Made by a program: the position numbers and the translations under genes. This document shows, piece by piece, positions 1 to 9,800 of a stretch of 64,000 nucleotides of DNA; the first letter of the stretch is position 1, and each line of letters starts with the position of its first letter. The notes under the pieces are model-generated. The model ran no database searches, had not been told where the DNA came from, and was given only the letters and a program-made list of their open reading frames with translations. Origin of the DNA: Janthinobacterium sp. 1_2014MBL_MicDiv (GTDB lineage: Bacteria > Pseudomonadota > Gammaproteobacteria > Burkholderiales > Burkholderiaceae_D); assembly GCF_001865675.1 (NCBI RefSeq), contig NZ_CP011319.1, positions 5,394,001 through 5,458,000 on the forward strand, written 5' to 3'.

Positions 1-380
1 CACAGCAGCATCAGCACGATGACTTTCAGCTTGCCCAGCGAGACAGGCGCCTCGTCGAGCGCCAGTGCCCGTTCGATGACGATTTCGCGCTGCAGCGGCG
101 AGAGCACCTTGGCGCTTTCGAGGAACTGGATGAAGCCGACGGCGGCCGTGCCCAGCACGTCGCTTTCCTGCTGCACGTAAAAGCGCGTGCCTGTCGCGCT
201 GGCCGTCAGGGTTTGCTCGACGCCGGCCATGGCGTTCAAGTCCGTCAGCCAGACGAGCGCCTCGGAAATCTCCACGTCGTCGAAACCGACGGCCGACAGT
301 TTGCGCGCCAGGACTGCCGGCTCGGGGCAGGCATCGGGGCGATAGTAAGTCTCGTAGAGGTACACCAGGATATCGAACAT
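1..380 (-). CDS. smg: Smg family protein (DUF494), 3' end cut by the window
   Basis: The translation from the ATG at 380 begins MFDILVYLYETYYRPDACPE and continues for about 126 residues to the window edge. This is the start of the Smg/DUF494 family, small proteins of roughly 150 residues, so about 25 residues are missing here. The biochemical role of Smg is not established. The gene classically sits beside dprA, def and fmt, and that is its context here: dprA lies 94 bp upstream on the same strand. Identification rests on the N-terminal sequence and the neighbourhood. Confidence 0.85.
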   Translation of the reverse strand, partial: MFDILVYLYETYYRPDACPEPAVLARKLSAVGFDDVEISEALVWLTDLNAMAGVEQTLTASATGTRFYVQQESDVLGTAAVGFIQFLESAKVLSPLQREIVIERALALDEAPVSLGKLKVIVLMLL

Positions 381-474
381 GGCTCTACTCTAGCAGCTAA
401 GTTCGCTGCGACACAAGGGCGCGCACCGACAAAGCGCCCCCGTGCGGCGTGGCCGCCACACAAGTGACAAGCTG

Positions 475-1581
475 TCATTTGCAGCGTTGAAACAGTCCTC
501 CCGGCAAGCGTTCGGCCATGCCCGCCAGCTCCAGCGCCAGCAATTGCCCCATCAGTTCCCCCATGGACAGGCCGCTGCGCGCGGCCAGGCTGTCCGCATC
601 GACGGGATCGTGGCCCAGCGCGGCCAGCAGCGGCGTTGCCGCCGCGTCGGCCTGCGCCGGCACTCCGGGAGAGCCGCCCTGCCACTGCCATTCCTGCAGC
701 ACGTCGTCGGCCGACTCGACCAGCTTGGCGCCCTGCTTGATAAGCGCATGGCAACCCTTGGCCAGGGTGGAATGTATGGAGCCGGGCAAGGCAAACACGT
801 CGCGCCCCTGCTCGCCGGCCAGGCGCGCCGTGATCAATGAGCCCGATTGCGCCGCCGCCTCGATCACCAGCACGCCGCGCGCCAGGCCGCTGATCAGCCG
901 GTTGCGGCGCGGAAAATTGCCCGGCATGGCGGGCAAGCCCAGCGCATACTCGCTGACAATGCAGCCGTGTTCGGCAATTCTTTGCGCCAGATCAAGGTTA
1001 CGTCGCGGATACACGAGATCGGCGCCCGTGCCGATCACGGCCACCGTGGCGCCCGCGCCGCGCAAGCCGCCCTCGTGCGCGTGCGTGTCGATGCCCAGCG
1101 CCAGCCCGGAAATGATGGTCAGTCCCGCCGCGCTCAGCGCTTGCGCGAATGCGGCCGCGTTCTGCATGCCTTGCGCGCTGGCATTGCGGCTGCCGACGAT
1201 GGCCACGCCCGGGCGCGACAGCAGCTCGACGCGGCCGCGCACATATAACAACAGGGGCGGATCGGCGATTTCCAGCAGCAGCGGCGGATACGCGCCATCG
1301 GCCAGGGTCAGCACGGCATTGCCTGGCTGTTGCAGCCATTGCAGGGTGAGTGCCAGCTGGCTGTTGGCGAGCGGCTTGGGCGGCTGCACGATGGCGCGCG
1401 CCACGCCGGCCGGCACCACCTCGCGCAAGGCCTCGAACGGCGCGGCAAAGATCTCCGGCGGCAAGCCGAAGCGGGCCAGCAAGGCGCGCGCCGCCACCGG
1501 CCCCACGCCGGGCAAGTGCTGCAGGCGCAGCCAGCCCGCCAGTTCGCTGGCCTCGTCCGACGCCGTTGCAATTGTCTGCAT
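475..1581 (-). CDS. dprA: DNA-processing protein DprA
   Basis: The 368-residue product has the DprA layout: an N-terminal helix-hairpin-like part (residues about 20-40, LPGVGPVAARALLARFG), a Rossmann-type core (about 100-300) with GSRNAS at 130-135 and the stretch GLALGIDTHAHEGGL, and a C-terminal winged-helix part (about 305-366). In known systems DprA binds incoming single-stranded DNA during natural transformation and loads RecA. Its start is the ATG at 1581. It is divergent from def, the usual Burkholderiales arrangement. With comM also present at 60 kb, the window carries two transformation-associated genes, although no uptake machinery is seen. Confidence 0.95.
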   Translation of the reverse strand: MQTIATASDEASELAGWLRLQHLPGVGPVAARALLARFGLPPEIFAAPFEALREVVPAGVARAIVQPPKPLANSQLALTLQWLQQPGNAVLTLADGAYPPLLLEIADPPLLLYVRGRVELLSRPGVAIVGSRNASAQGMQNAAAFAQALSAAGLTIISGLALGIDTHAHEGGLRGAGATVAVIGTGADLVYPRRNLDLAQRIAEHGCIVSEYALGLPAMPGNFPRRNRLISGLARGVLVIEAAAQSGSLITARLAGEQGRDVFALPGSIHSTLAKGCHALIKQGAKLVESADDVLQEWQWQGGSPGVPAQADAAATPLLAALGHDPVDADSLAARSGLSMGELMGQLLALELAGMAERLPGGLFQRCK

Positions 1582-1917
1582 GATAACCTCGCTCCATGCT
1601 CGCCCGGTGCCCGCTCAGTGCTGTGCCATTCCATGCTAGCGCCATGGCGCGCACGCGATGCCGACGCGCGCAAGGATGCGTGCAATGGCCGTGCAAAACG
1701 GCCCGCCATCCACAGCGCCATGGGCGTCTGTGATAAAATTTCCCTTTGCAGCAGACAAATCGACGCACTGGCAAACGCATCTGCCGCGCCGTTGCGCCAC
1801 ACGCACCCAACCGTAGCGTACTCAGACACTCAATAACAATCCGCCATGCCATCGCGCGCATGGCCCAGGCATGAATTATCCGGCGCACCGGCGCCCACCT
1901 TAACCAGTCGAATCCGT
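1582..1917. promoter_or_regulatory. dprA-def divergent intergenic region
   Basis: This 336 bp gap separates the divergent dprA and def genes and must carry both promoters. The only promoter-like element I can point to is a GATAAAAT -10-like stretch around 1732-1739 reading towards def; I do not see a good -35 at the right distance. No hairpin or small gene is convincing here. Confidence 0.4.
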
Positions 1918-2460
1918 ATGTCCATATTAAATATCCTGCGTTACCCCGATCCTCGCCTGCACACGGTCGCCAAGCCCGTTACCGCCTTTGACGAGCGCCT
2001 GCAAACCCTGATCGACGACATGGCCGAAACCATGTACGACGCCCCGGGCGTGGGCCTGGCCGCCTCGCAAGTGGACGAGCATATCCAGATGATGGTGATC
2101 GACATCACCGAAGAAAAAAACCAGCTGCAAGTGTTCATCAACCCGGAAATCACCTGGGCCAGCGATGAAAAGCAGGTGTACGACGAAGGCTGCCTGTCCG
2201 TGCCTGGCGTCTACGATGGCGTCGAGCGCCCGGCCCGCATCAAGGTGCGCGCCCTGGACCGCCACGGCAAGCAGTTTGAACTGGAAGCCGATGGCTTGCT
2301 GGCCGTCTGCATCCAGCATGAGATGGATCATCTGCTGGGCAAGGTATTCGTCGAATACCTGTCGCCGCTCAAACGCAACCGCATCAAGACCAAGATGATC
2401 AAGGAAATCCGTGGTCTCGAGCGCGAAGCAAGCTTGCGCGCACAGAACCGTCGCTTCTAA
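1918..2460 (+). CDS. def: Peptide deformylase
   Basis: The 180-residue protein removes the formyl group from the N-terminal methionine of nascent proteins in the cytoplasm. All three metal-site motifs are present: GVGLAA at 44-49, EGCLS at 90-94 (ligand Cys91) and HEMDH at 134-138 (ligands His134 and His138, catalytic Glu135). The frame is open further upstream, but the family starts at MSILNILRYPDPRL, so the ATG at 1918 is chosen. fmt follows in the same direction, giving the usual formylation/deformylation pair. A dispersed palindromic repeat separates the two and starts only 4 bp past the def stop codon. Confidence 0.97.
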   Translation: MSILNILRYPDPRLHTVAKPVTAFDERLQTLIDDMAETMYDAPGVGLAASQVDEHIQMMVIDITEEKNQLQVFINPEITWASDEKQVYDEGCLSVPGVYDGVERPARIKVRALDRHGKQFELEADGLLAVCIQHEMDHLLGKVFVEYLSPLKRNRIKTKMIKEIRGLEREASLRAQNRRF

Positions 2461-2463
2461 GAA

Positions 2464-2588
2464 CACCCGACCAGACCTGCTGCGCGTCGCGACTTGCGGC
2501 CTGCGATGCTGCCTCGGCGGCCCCGTGCAAAGCACCGTTCCGCTTCTCCGCCACAATTCGCTTCCGCTCGCTACGGTTTTGTAAGGTG
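2464..2588 (+). repeat. Dispersed palindromic repeat, copy 1 (after def)
   Basis: The segment contains a core CTGCTGCGCGTCGCGACTTG, an inner hairpin GTGC-AAA-GCAC near 2524-2534, and a right half with CGCTTCTCCGCCACAATTCG and CGCTCGCTACGG. The ends are related in inverted orientation (CACCcgACcAgACC on the left, complement CACCttACaAAACC on the right). The same arrangement recurs at 33861-33977 and, on the other strand, at 56517-56632. It lies immediately after the def stop codon, in the def direction. The strand given is the one on which the shared core reads as quoted. Boundaries are approximate. Confidence 0.75.
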
Positions 2589-2688
2589 TGAAAGGTGCTT
2601 TTGCAAGACTGCTGATAAACTGACCGTCTTACCACGCCAGCCTGGCGCCCTCGGGCGCGGGCCTGCGCACCTCACGTCAAGGAACCAT

Positions 2689-3645
2689 ATGAAAGTGATC
2701 TTCGCAGGCACGCCTGAATTCGCCGCCACGGCACTGAAGGACTTGCACGAAGCGGGCTTTGAAATTCCGCTGGTGCTGACCCAGCCGGACCGCCCTGCCG
2801 GACGCGGCATGCAGATGCACGCCTCGGCCGTCAAGCAGTACGCGCAGCAGCATGGCATCGAAGTGCTGCAGCCGCTGTCCCTGCGCATGGACAGCAAGGA
2901 CCCGCAGCGCGCCGCCGAGGCGAAAGCGGCCCACGAGCGCCTGCTGGCCCTTGACTACGACGTGATGGTGGTGGCCGCCTACGGCCTGATCTTGCCGCGC
3001 AGCACGCTCGACATCAAACCCTGCATCAATATCCACGGTTCATTGCTGCCGCGCTGGCGCGGCGCCGCGCCGATCCACCGCGCCATCGAGGCCGGCGACG
3101 ACGAGACGGGCGTGACCATCATGCAGATGGAAGAAGGCCTCGACACGGGTCCCATGCTGGCCATCGAGCGCACGCCCATCGAGGCGGGCGACTCCACCGC
3201 CACCCTGCACGACAAGCTGGCCACCCTGGGCGGCAAGATGATCGTCGACACCCTGCGCAAGATGCAGCAGCAGCCGCTGGAAGCCGTGCCGCAGCCGGAA
3301 GCGGGCGTCACCTATGCGGCGAAGATCGCCAAGGACGAGGCGGCGCTGGACTTCAGCCTGCCGGCGCTGGAACTGGGCCTGAAAATCCGCGCCTTCAATC
3401 CGTTTCCCGGCGCCTGCGGCCAGGTCGATGGCGTGACCATCAAGATCTGGGCCGCCGACGTGCTGGAAGCGGACAGCAAGGAAGCGCCGGGCCAGGTGCT
3501 GGCGGCCGATGCCCAGCATGGCATCATCGTGGCCTGCGGCAATGGTTCTCTGCGCCTGACGCAATTGCAGAAACCGGGCGGCAAGCGCCTGCCGGCCGCC
3601 GAATTCATCAAGGGCTTCCCCCTCGAAGGCAAGCGCTTCGTTTAA
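2689..3645 (+). CDS. fmt: Methionyl-tRNA formyltransferase
   Basis: The 318-residue enzyme transfers a formyl group from 10-formyl-tetrahydrofolate to initiator Met-tRNA. The N-terminal formyltransferase domain carries the NIHGSLLPRWRGAAP block with catalytic Asn114 and His116, and the LDTGP motif with Asp152; the C-terminal tRNA-binding domain follows from about 205. The open frame extends upstream, but MKVIFAGTPEFA is the conserved family start and has AAGGAA 5-10 bp before the ATG at 2689. It is followed by a clear intrinsic terminator. rsmB, which often follows fmt in this phylum, is about 15 kb away on the opposite strand. Confidence 0.97.
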   Translation: MKVIFAGTPEFAATALKDLHEAGFEIPLVLTQPDRPAGRGMQMHASAVKQYAQQHGIEVLQPLSLRMDSKDPQRAAEAKAAHERLLALDYDVMVVAAYGLILPRSTLDIKPCINIHGSLLPRWRGAAPIHRAIEAGDDETGVTIMQMEEGLDTGPMLAIERTPIEAGDSTATLHDKLATLGGKMIVDTLRKMQQQPLEAVPQPEAGVTYAAKIAKDEAALDFSLPALELGLKIRAFNPFPGACGQVDGVTIKIWAADVLEADSKEAPGQVLAADAQHGIIVACGNGSLRLTQLQKPGGKRLPAAEFIKGFPLEGKRFV

Positions 3646-3664
3646 CACGGCGGCGCTACGCACA

Positions 3665-3697
3665 TAAAAAAAGGGCTTGCCGCGGCAAGCCCTTTTT
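3665..3697 (+). terminator. Bidirectional intrinsic terminator after fmt
   Basis: A perfect stem GGGCTTGC-CGCG-GCAAGCCC (3673-3692) is flanked by an A run before it and a T run after it, so it can stop transcription of fmt and of the convergent lipoprotein gene. Confidence 0.9.
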
Positions 3698-3715
3698 GTT
3701 ATCCGGCCATGGCGC

Positions 3716-6199
3716 TTAGCGGCGCATGACCTTCATCAGGCGGCCGCCGACGGACGACGATAGGCTGACCTCGAAGCGGCCACCGGCCGGCAAGGCGCTG
3801 ACGTCAACGCTGGCGTTGCCACCAGTCAACTCACTGGCGATCACCGTCTTGCGGCCATCGGCGGCCACGTGCAGCACGGCCGCATACGGCTCGGCCTGCG
3901 CATTCCAGGCCAGCACCAGCTTGCCGCCACTTTGTGTGACATCAAAGCTCGCATCGTTGGCAGCGGCCTTGCTGCGGCGGGCCGGACGCTCCAGCTTGGC
4001 CAAGGCCTTGCCTTTTGACAACACTTCCACATCGCTGATCTCGCCCGGGTTGGCGAAGCTGACGCGGAAATGGCTGATGGCGCTGCCGCCATGATCGGCC
4101 AGCGCGACGGCATCGAAGGGCAAGTCGATAGTCTGTCCTGACGCCGTCAGCAGGCGCAGCGTGTACGCCTGGCCGCTGCTGCCGGCAGCGGCGCCGACGC
4201 GCGCGGACGAGGCAACGGCCGGGCGCAGCGCCACGCCGGCTGGCGTGATGCGGCCGGAAATGGTCAGGTAGCCGTTCTCGGCCACGGACATGCTGGCGGC
4301 CAGCACATTGCTGCCCGTGATCTGCCGGCTGCTCTTTTCCAGGAACTGCTGCACGCGTGCATAGCTGTAGTCGGAGAACCAGGCGCCGCTGCAATAGCTC
4401 ATCACGTCCTTCATCGGCGTGCCCGCGCCATAGGCGGCCTGGCTCAGCTGGCCGAGGCTGCCCGCATAGCTGCTGTTATACAGCGGCTGCGGTCCCAGGT
4501 TGCCATTGGCATACGGGTAATCGGTCACGGCGTTGGCGGGGCCGCCGCAGGGAACGTGGGAAAGCGAATGGTTGTGGCCCAGTTCATGCACGAGCGTGGT
4601 CAGCCATTCAGGCCAGCTATTGCCGAACGGGTCGAGCGCCGCGATGCTGTTGAACTTGGCATCCAGGCCGATGGCCGACGTGAAATCGCTGCCGCCGGTG
4701 CGCAAGTTGATGTACGCGAGGCCGGCGGAACGGTTGACGGACATTTTCGGCACGAAACCATAATAGTAGGCGCCGTTGTCTTCCTGGACACGGTTACGTT
4801 CCAGTTCTTGCAGGGCATTGCTCCACCAGCTGTCGGCCGTGCTGCTGCCAGGCATGCTCAGCGGCGCGCGCGTGCTGATGCTGATGTTTTCCGCCGCATA
4901 CGGATACACGCGGGTCAGCGCGGTACGGATGGCCTCGGCGTCAGGCAGCTGCGCCACGCCATCGTCAGTGCTCAGCGGTACCAGCACCAGGCGAATGCGC
5001 GCCGCGCTGGCCACGGCCGGTACCGCCTCCTGGCTCACTTGCGTGCCGTCGTTGCCCACGGCCGTCACGCGCACGCGCACGCCGGGCAGAATCCAGCCCG
5101 CCGGCAAGACGCCGCTGAAGTTGCCATTGAAACTGTAATCGCTTTTTCCTGTCGGCAAGATGGCGGGACCGGTCATGTTGACGCTGCCCAGGTTGCTGCC
5201 ATTGGCCGCCGTGGCGGTCAGGGTAACGGCAGGGCTGGCGCGGCCAGCCTGGGTGCCCAGCACGGACACGCGCACGGCGGCCGACTTGCCGCGCGTCAGG
5301 CGCAAGGCCGTATCGCTGGCGTTCAGGTTGAGTACCTGTGCGAAATCAATGCTGCCCAGGGTAAAGGCCGCCACCGTGCCCGCATTGACGGCAACGCGCG
5401 AGGCGGCCGACAACAGCACATTGCCCGTCGCCGTGGCTGGCGCCGACAAGACCAGCTGGCCGGCGCTGGCGCTGACGATGCTCGCCGGCGTGCTGCCCAC
5501 CGAGGCCGAACTCACCTGGTCGAGGTTGCTACCCTGCACCGTCACCGACATCGTCGAACCGCTGATCACCGTCGAGATCGACGTCACCGTCACACTCGCC
5601 AACACCGTGTAGGTATCGTTGCTGATCACGTCGTTGTAAGGGCCGCGCACCGTCAGCAGTCCCGTTACGGCGCCCGCAGGCACGACCACGGTGACGCTGG
5701 TGGCGCTCTGGCTTTGCGGGGTCGCCGCCGCACCGTTGCCAAACTGCACGCCCGTCACGGCGCCCATGCCGCTGCCCGCGATGGTGACGCTGGACCCGAC
5801 GCCGCCCGTCGCCGGGGCGACGCTGCTGACGGTCAAGGGCACGTACACATTCACGTTATAGCTGGTGGCGGCCGTGCCGCTGGCACTGACCAGGCTCAGC
5901 GCACCGGCGACGGGCACGCCCGGCATGACCAGGGTGACGCTGCCATCACTGGCTGCGCTGGTGGCGACCGTCACGCCGGCCACCTGGAAAGCCGTCACAC
6001 GGCTGAGATTTGCGCCAGTGACGACGAGGCTGCCGCCAACGGCCACATTCGTTGCCGAAACGGCCGTCACGGCGGGAATGACGGCAGGGTTGCCCGAGCT
6101 GGTCGCCACCACCGTGTCGCCGCCGCCACCGCCTCCTCCGCCGCCGCAGGCGGACAGGCCCAACGCGAGAAACAATGCAATCAGCAAATGGTTTTTCAT
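3716..6199 (-). CDS. Secreted lipoprotein with IPT/TIG repeats and a zinc-metalloprotease motif
   Basis: The 827-residue product starts MKNHLLIALFLALGLSAC, a lipoprotein signal with lipobox LSAC, followed by nine consecutive glycines as a flexible linker. Three IPT/TIG-like beta modules follow (roughly residues 40-270). The central region has HELGHNHSLSH (His538, Glu539, His542, His548), a metzincin-like HExxHxxxxxH zinc site with serine where glycine is usual, and a downstream DVMSYC that could be the Met-turn. The C-terminal 200 residues look beta-rich. I infer a surface-anchored protease, possibly related to family M66. The open frame begins at 6220, but the ATG at 6199 starts the signal peptide. 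It has no obvious partner genes. Substrate unknown. Confidence 0.75.
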   Translation of the reverse strand: MKNHLLIALFLALGLSACGGGGGGGGGDTVVATSSGNPAVIPAVTAVSATNVAVGGSLVVTGANLSRVTAFQVAGVTVATSAASDGSVTLVMPGVPVAGALSLVSASGTAATSYNVNVYVPLTVSSVAPATGGVGSSVTIAGSGMGAVTGVQFGNGAAATPQSQSATSVTVVVPAGAVTGLLTVRGPYNDVISNDTYTVLASVTVTSISTVISGSTMSVTVQGSNLDQVSSASVGSTPASIVSASAGQLVLSAPATATGNVLLSAASRVAVNAGTVAAFTLGSIDFAQVLNLNASDTALRLTRGKSAAVRVSVLGTQAGRASPAVTLTATAANGSNLGSVNMTGPAILPTGKSDYSFNGNFSGVLPAGWILPGVRVRVTAVGNDGTQVSQEAVPAVASAARIRLVLVPLSTDDGVAQLPDAEAIRTALTRVYPYAAENISISTRAPLSMPGSSTADSWWSNALQELERNRVQEDNGAYYYGFVPKMSVNRSAGLAYINLRTGGSDFTSAIGLDAKFNSIAALDPFGNSWPEWLTTLVHELGHNHSLSHVPCGGPANAVTDYPYANGNLGPQPLYNSSYAGSLGQLSQAAYGAGTPMKDVMSYCSGAWFSDYSYARVQQFLEKSSRQITGSNVLAASMSVAENGYLTISGRITPAGVALRPAVASSARVGAAAGSSGQAYTLRLLTASGQTIDLPFDAVALADHGGSAISHFRVSFANPGEISDVEVLSKGKALAKLERPARRSKAAANDASFDVTQSGGKLVLAWNAQAEPYAAVLHVAADGRKTVIASELTGGNASVDVSALPAGGRFEVSLSSSVGGRLMKVMRR

Positions 6200-6850
6200 G
6201 GCTGGCAACCTAGGGCACACAGTGCGCCGGCAAGGGAAAGACGGGAGAAATGTGACATATCGGTGACTTTTGGTGAGAATTTAATTTCCGGGAACCAATA
6301 TTATCGGTCAATTTGATTCTGAAGGACAACTATTAATGCTTTTGATTCAATTGGTTTTGATAATAATTAATGTATCTGCTTGGCAATTTTTATTAGAGGC
6401 ATTATTGGCGTCATTCTGTGTTGTTCTAAATCAAGATTGTTTCCCCATATACCTATTGCCATTCCATTCATGAAAAATATTTTGATGAGGCGCAAATAAT
6501 GTGGAAATTTTTCCACAGCATAGAGATGCTGCCTTCTCGCCAACTTTGGCGGAAGAATTAACATTTTCAGTAAGATTTTCAGGAATGTAATTTTTGAGGG
6601 CGGACATGCCATGGCCGCCACAGGACAGGCGCAGGGGCACGATGTGTTGCGCAGACGGCCGCAGACTGGGGCTGGGCCGCTTTTGCTCAAAACCAAAGCA
6701 GCCTGATGCCGTATAATTTTAGACCCGGTGAAATCCGGCGATTGCCACCTTCTGCCCGCCCTACCCGGCCGGCACTCTCCGCCAGCCGACCCTGCTGGCC
6801 GCAACGCCCCGTCACCGCGCCGCCGCCCGTTTGCCTATTGAAAGCATGAA
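6200..6850. other. AT-rich intergenic region between the lipoprotein gene and metH
   Basis: This 651 bp gap separates two divergent genes. From about 6240 to 6600 it is strikingly AT-rich compared with everything around it, with short direct repeats such as TTTGATTC near 6312 and 6339. The rest is GC-rich again and contains a TATAAT at 6712-6717 in the metH direction, without a well-placed -35. A short minus-strand open frame inside the AT-rich part does not convince me as a gene. I looked for a cobalamin, SAM or SAH riboswitch before metH and saw none. Confidence 0.6.
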
Positions 6851-9800
6851 ATGAACGATACCGTGATCCCCGCCATGTCCCCGACCGAAGCCACGCTGCG
6901 TGCCATCCTGGCGCGCCGGATCATGATCCTCGACGGCGCGATGGGCACGATCATCCAGCAGTACAAGCTCGATGAAACCGCCTACCGTGGCGGTCCCGCA
7001 GGCCGTTTCATCGATTTCGCCGCGCCCGCCGACAGCGGTGCGCGCGAACTGTTCGTCAAGGGCAATAACGAGCTGCTGACCCTGACGCAGCCGCAGATCA
7101 TCCAGGAAATCCATGAGCGCTACCTGGCGGCCGGCGCCGACCTGATCGAAACGAATACCTTTGGCGCCACGACGATCGCCCAGGACGATTACCACATGGC
7201 CCACCTGGCCTATGAAATGAACGTGCAGGCCGCCAAACTGGCGCGCGCCGCCTGCGACAAGTACTCCACCCCGGACAAGCCGCGCTTCGTCGCCGGCGCC
7301 CTGGGCCCCACGCCGAAGACGGCGTCGATCTCGCCGGACGTCAACGACCCGGCCGCGCGCAACGTCACCTTCGACCAGCTGGTGGCCGCCTACTTGCAGC
7401 AGACCCAGGGCCTGGTGGAAGGCGGCGCCGACGTGCTGCTGGTGGAAACCATCTTCGATACCCTGAACTGCAAGGCGGCCCTGTTCGCCATCGACCTGTT
7501 CTACGAGCAAAACCCCACCATCGTGCGCCTGCCCCTGATGATTTCGGGCACCGTCACGGATGCCTCGGGACGCATTTTGTCGGGCCAGACCGTGCCCGCC
7601 TTCTGGAATTCCGTGCGCCACGCGAAACCGCTGACCATCGGCCTGAACTGCGCGCTGGGCGCCGCCCTGATGCGTCCGTACGCGGAAGAGCTGGCCAAGA
7701 TCGCCGACACCTTTGTCTGCATCTACCCGAACGCGGGCTTGCCCAATCCCATGAGCGACACGGGCTTCGACGAGTTGCCGGCCGACACCTCCGCCCTGCT
7801 GCGCGAATTCGCCGACGCGGGCTTCCTGAACATGGCGGGCGGCTGCTGCGGTACCACGCCCGAGCACATCGCCGCCATCGGCGAGCTGCTGTCGAAAAAC
7901 ACCCCGCGCACCGTGCCGGCACCGTCGCACGACCTGCGCCTGGCCGGCCTGGAACCGTTCGTCGTCAACGACGAGTCGCTGTTCGTCAACGTGGGCGAGC
8001 GCACCAACGTCACGGGCTCGAAGGCGTTCGCGCGCATGATTCTCAACGAGCAATACGACGAAGCCTTGTCCGTGGCCCGCCAGCAGGTGGAAAACGGCGC
8101 GCAAGTAATCGACATCAACATGGACGAGGCGATGCTCGATTCGCTGGCGGCCATGACGCGCTTTTTGAACCTGATCGCGTCCGAACCCGATATTTCGCGC
8201 GTGCCCATCATGGTCGATTCGTCGAAATGGTCGGTCATCGAAGCGGGCCTGAAATGCGTGCAGGGCAAGGCCATCGTCAATTCCATCTCGATGAAGGAAG
8301 GCGAGGAAGAATTCCTGCGCCAGGCCAGGCTGTGCCGCCGCTACGGCGCCGCCGTCATCGTCATGGCCTTCGACGAGAAGGGCCAGGCCGACACCTTCGA
8401 GCGCAAGATCGAAATTTGCGCGCGCGCCTATCATTTGTTGATCGATGCGCTGGACTTCCCGCCGGAAGACATCATCTTCGATCCGAACATCTTTGCCGTC
8501 GCCACCGGCATCGAAGAGCACAACAACTACGCCGTCGACTTCATCAACGCCACGCGCTGGATCAAGGAAAACTTGCCGTACGCGAAGATCTCGGGCGGCG
8601 TGTCGAACGTGTCATTCAGTTTCCGCGGCAACGATCCGGCCCGCGAAGCCATCCATACCGTCTTCCTGTACCACGCCATCAAGGCCGGCATGACCATGGG
8701 CATCGTCAACGCCGGCATGGTGGGCGTGTACGACAACCTGGACCCGGAATTGCGCGAGCGCGTGGAAGACGTGGTGCTGAACCGCCGCGAAGACTCGACC
8801 GAGCGCATGATCGAATTTGCCGGCACCCTGAAGGCGGGCGGCAAGGCGGAGGCGCAGACCCTGGCCTGGCGCGAAGGCACGGTACAGCAGCGCCTGTCGC
8901 ACGCGCTGGTGCATGGCATCACGCAATTCATCGTGGAGGACACGGAAGAGGCGCGCCAGGAACTGCTGCACAATGGCGGCCGCCCCATCCACGTGATCGA
9001 AGGCCCCCTGATGGCCGGCATGGACGTGGTCGGCGACCTGTTTGGCCAGGGCAAGATGTTCCTGCCGCAAGTGGTGAAATCGGCGCGCGTGATGAAACAG
9101 GCCGTGGCCCACCTGATTCCATTTATAGAGGAAGAAAAACTGCTGGAAGAGCAGCGCACGGGCATCGTCGCCAAGCCGAAGGGCAAGATTATCATGGCGA
9201 CCGTGAAAGGCGACGTGCATGACATCGGCAAGAACATCGTCACGGTGGTTCTGCAGTGCAACAACTTCGAAGTGGTGAACATGGGCGTGATGGTGCCGTG
9301 CTCGGAAATCCTCGCCCGCGCCAAGGTGGAAAACGCGGACATCATTGGCTTGTCCGGCCTGATCACGCCGTCGCTGGAAGAAATGGCGTATGTCGCCAAG
9401 GAAATGCAGCGCGACGAACATTTCCGCATGCTCAAAATTCCCCTGCTGATCGGCGGTGCCACGACCAGCCGCGCCCATACGGCCGTGAAAATCGCGCACA
9501 ACTACGAAGGCCCCGTCATCTATGTGCCGGATGCCTCGCGTTCCGTGTCCGTGGCACAATCGTTGCTGACGCCGGAACAGCGCGACAAGTACGTGGAAGA
9601 CATCGAGCTCGATTACGCGCGCATCCGCGAGCAACACGCCAACAAGAAGGCCCTGCCCATATTGCCGCTGGCACAGGCACGCGCCAACAAGATGCGCGTG
9701 CCCTTCGACGGTCCCTGCACGCCAGTGAAACCGAAGTTCATCGGCCGCCGCGTCTTCAAGAACGTCGACCTGGCCGCCTTGGCCAACTATATCGACTGGG

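Noticed and set aside
4556..6316. A 586-codon frame opposite the secreted lipoprotein gene
   Set aside because: His/Arg/Ala-rich mirror of the lipoprotein reading frame, with no recognisable fold. The lipobox and zinc motif support the other strand.
6431..6640. Short minus-strand open frame in the AT-rich gap
   Set aside because: Fewer than 70 codons, no ribosome binding site, no family, and composition unlike the coding genes around it. I cannot support it as a gene.
6620..6850. Possible cobalamin, SAM or SAH riboswitch in front of metH
   Set aside because: I looked for a B12 box and the conserved core of the SAH and SAM types and found no convincing match; only a small CCGG/CCGG hairpin is present.
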